A DNA stretch of 64,000 bases, from assembly GCF_900089955.1 (NCBI RefSeq), contig NZ_FLQX01000094.1, forward strand, positions 62,001-126,000. Reading direction: 5' to 3'. A program made the position numbers and the translations under genes. Position 1 is the stretch's first letter, and every line of letters starts with the position of its first letter. Under the pieces are notes generated by a model, which was not told the origin of the DNA, searched no databases, and was given only the letters and a program-made list of their open reading frames with translations. This DNA comes from Candidatus Accumulibacter aalborgensis. GTDB taxonomy: Bacteria > Pseudomonadota > Gammaproteobacteria > Burkholderiales > Rhodocyclaceae. Below are positions 62,087 to 64,000 of the stretch, piece after piece.

Positions 62087-63780
62087 ACCTCTGTCTTGTA
62101 GCCAATGCGGAAGCCACCCCAGTGTCGACCCTTGACGTAAACCGGCGCCGAAATGTCATGCAGCACCTCACCGGTATCGCGCCGGTAGGTCTGCAAGAGG
62201 AAGGGCTGTTGGTGCGCGCCGCAGCGCTTGCCCACCGGGTCATCGAAGATCCGCTTGCCGCGGCTATTCACGAAATCGACCTTCTCGTCGCCGGTCAGCG
62301 GCTGCGAGAATTTCCGGTTATGGGTGGGCACGTAAGCGTTGCGGTCGATAGCGATAGCGTAGATCAGCCAGTTGTATTGCTGCAGCAGACTCTCCTGCAG
62401 CGGCGGCGCGACTTGATCGGTGAAGGCGTCAAAACGTGTCTTGAACTTCGCCGGCCGGGTGTTGCCGATCGGCTGGTATTTGTCATCGAACAGTTCTTCG
62501 ATGGTCATCTTGCCCGAATCGACCGCCCTGTCGAAGAGCTGGCCGAGAGCACAAGCGGCCTGCCTGACGATTTCAGGCATTCTCGCGTGCGCTGCGACCG
62601 CCTGCTCGCCGGCTGACCCAAGCTTGAAGACATTTTGGATTTCCCTGAGATTTTCGGCCAGGCATTCGACACGATCGACCGCCAGCAGCGCCTCTGCCGT
62701 CACCGCGTTGTTCGTTTCGGCCATTTCCCTGATTCTGCCGACATGATCCGCGATCGCCTGCCCGGTGCGATTCTGCTGGGCGACGGAGGTAGCGATCATC
62801 TCGACTTTGGCCATCGTCTCTCGCGCTCCGTCGTTGATGCGCTCCAGCGAACTCGCCGCCTGCTGGGCGAGTTCAGCACCGTTCCTGGCCTGTCCGTTGC
62901 CCGCTTCAATGCTGGTAATCGCGCTCTGTGTCTCACCCTGAATCGAGCCAATCATGTGACTGATCTCGCCGGTCGCCTGCGAGGTCCGTTCAGCGAGTTT
63001 GCGGACCTCATCCGCGACAACGGCAAAACCACGCCCCTGGTCACCTGCGCGCGCAGCCTCGATCGCTGCATTGAGGGCCAGCAAATTGGTTTGGTCGGCA
63101 ATCTCCCGAATCGTCTGAACAATGCCGCTGATCGCCTTCGAACGATCGCCAAGCGCACATACCACCCTCGCCGACTGGGTCACCGACGCCGCGATTTGCT
63201 CCATCTCTGCCGAAGCGCTGCGCACGATCTTCATGCCTTCGGTCGACAGGCTACTCGAGGTCTCCGAAATGGCCGCCGTTTCGCTGGCACTCCGACTGAC
63301 CTGATTCATGTTTTCGGTCAATTCATCCATCGCGACGGCCGTCGCCAACGCGGCCTCGCGTTGCTGGTTCGACCCCGTGGCAACACGTTTGGCGTCGGAC
63401 ATCAACTGTCTTGAGGCGCTGGCCACCTCGACCGAGTTGAACAGCACTTTGCCGATAATCGTCGCGAAACTGCCGATCAGTCGGTTGAAATCCTCGGCCA
63501 CGGACGCGATTTCATCCCTACCCTCCACGGGCGCACGCTTGGTCAGATCGCCATCCGCATACATGCTCGCGATCGCGTGACGAAGCCCGTTCAGACGTCC
63601 GACCAGATTCCTCTCAAGAAGAAAAGCCAGCACGGCGGCGATGAGCACCAGCCCTCCCAAGGCGACCAGCCAGGCAAAGGTGCTGTCTCCCGATACGGCA
63701 TTCGCCGCCCAGCCAGCCACTGCAGCCGCAGCGACCTGAAGCAGCATCACGCTGCGAATCTTCCGAGCGACTCCGCTCAT
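62083..63780 (-). CDS. Methyl-accepting chemotaxis protein with C-terminal sensor-like domain
   Basis: A 565-residue chemoreceptor. Two closely spaced membrane helices lie at about residues 10-55 with almost no periplasmic part. They are followed by a HAMP region ([20 protein letters not shown]), the signalling hairpin ([20 protein letters not shown]) and methylation helices. A further domain of about 150 residues follows the signalling region, with [18 protein letters not shown] and the end [11 protein letters not shown], which resembles a cytoplasmic Cache-like sensor. The start at 63780 has AGGG upstream; ATGs lie 15 and 18 bases earlier. A sigma28 promoter precedes it. Confidence 0.9.
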   Translation of the reverse strand: MSGVARKIRSVMLLQVAAAAVAGWAANAVSGDSTFAWLVALGGLVLIAAVLAFLLERNLVGRLNGLRHAIASMYADGDLTKRAPVEGRDEIASVAEDFNRLIGSFATIIGKVLFNSVEVASASRQLMSDAKRVATGSNQQREAALATAVAMDELTENMNQVSRSASETAAISETSSSLSTEGMKIVRSASAEMEQIAASVTQSARVVCALGDRSKAISGIVQTIREIADQTNLLALNAAIEAARAGDQGRGFAVVADEVRKLAERTSQATGEISHMIGSIQGETQSAITSIEAGNGQARNGAELAQQAASSLERINDGARETMAKVEMIATSVAQQNRTGQAIADHVGRIREMAETNNAVTAEALLAVDRVECLAENLREIQNVFKLGSAGEQAVAAHARMPEIVRQAACALGQLFDRAVDSGKMTIEELFDDKYQPIGNTRPAKFKTRFDAFTDQVAPPLQESLLQQYNWLIYAIAIDRNAYVPTHNRKFSQPLTGDEKVDFVNSRGKRIFDDPVGKRCGAHQQPFLLQTYRRDTGEVLHDISAPVYVKGRHWGGFRIGYKTEV

Positions 63781-63824
63781 CCCTGGCCCCTCCATCATTG
63801 TTGAACACTTTGCCGCCGCGTAGA

Positions 63825-63851
63825 TCTACGGCACCAGCAGCGTTTTCTTTA
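63825..63851 (-). promoter_or_regulatory. Sigma28 (FliA) promoter of the mcp gene
   Basis: On the minus strand TAAAGAAA is followed by 11 bases and GCCGTAGA, a good fit to TAAAGTTT-N11-GCCGATAA. The predicted start is about 40 bases before the ATG at 63780. Confidence 0.75.
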
Positions 63852-63933
63852 GCGCGTTCACCCAAGCTCCGGAAGAAGTCTTCCAAAGTTCCAAGCGCGG
63901 ACTAGAGCAAAGGCAATTTGCCGACAACCCGTA

Positions 63934-64000
63934 TCAGCGGGCGCGATAGAGCAGCGTCGGATGGACTTCCTGCAACACCTTCTGCATCGCCCGGCGATTC
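63934..64000 (-). CDS. C-terminal end of an unidentified gene (partial)
   Basis: The frame is open to the window edge and ends NRRAMQKVLQEVHPTLLYRAR before a stop at 63934-63936. Its last 21 residues look like natural coding sequence, but no family can be named. It lies upstream of the mcp gene on the same strand and may belong to the same chemotaxis cluster. Confidence 0.45.
   Translation of the reverse strand, partial: NRRAMQKVLQEVHPTLLYRAR

Overview
The window is a high-GC chromosome segment from a Gram-negative, flagellated, chemotactic bacterium. I read it as a betaproteobacterium, most likely Rhodocyclales and possibly a relative of 'Candidatus Accumulibacter'. The grounds are GC-rich codon use, glutathione-dependent formaldehyde genes, duplicated PiT phosphate transporters with DUF47 partners, sigma54-type flagellar control (FlrB/FlrC-like) and MotC/MotD-type stators. 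The genus is inference; there is no rRNA or other strong marker here.

Layout. (1) 1-3.9 kb: the end of a GGDEF protein, then the formaldehyde detoxification pair frmA-fghA and a DUF1178 gene. (2) 3.9-7.2 kb: an eroded accessory patch with tRNA-Leu, a small coiled-coil membrane protein, tRNA-Gly with a clear promoter and terminator, a frameshifted integrase remnant, a 14-bp inverted repeat, a truncated glucokinase gene, an intact mscS-type channel gene, an nhaA 3' remnant and slyX. (3) 7.2-9.3 kb: an FHA-like/phosphoesterase protein translationally coupled to a P-loop protein. (4) 9.3-14 kb: two PiT transporter genes with three DUF47 (PhoU-like) genes. (5) 14.2-15.9 kb: an orphan ParA ATPase coupled to a disordered basic Ala/Pro/Lys protein, with palindromic repeats upstream. 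(6) 15.9-21.7 kb: a large MalT-type LuxR regulator, an acyltransferase and the GTPase YlqF in one operon; a methyltransferase and a small membrane protein on the other strand. (7) 21.7-64 kb: one nearly continuous flagellar and chemotaxis island.

The island reads fliE, flrC-flrB (minus), fliFGHIJ-K-LMNOPQR (plus), flgBCDEFGHIJKL plus a lipoprotein gene (minus), flgA and flgMN (plus), flhBAFG-fliA-motCD (minus), then mcp, cheV, cheV, cheY, cheZ, cheA (minus). Readable promoter motifs suggest the usual cascade. Sigma54 -24/-12 elements precede fliE, fliF and flgB, which fits activation by the encoded NtrC-type regulator. Sigma28 elements precede flgM and the mcp gene, which fits the encoded FliA. 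Filament genes (fliC, fliD, fliS), cheW, cheR and cheB are not in the window.

No intact insertion sequence, prophage or CRISPR array was seen. The most unusual material is the ParA/disordered-protein pair, the FHA-phosphoesterase/P-loop pair, and the scar that cuts glk.
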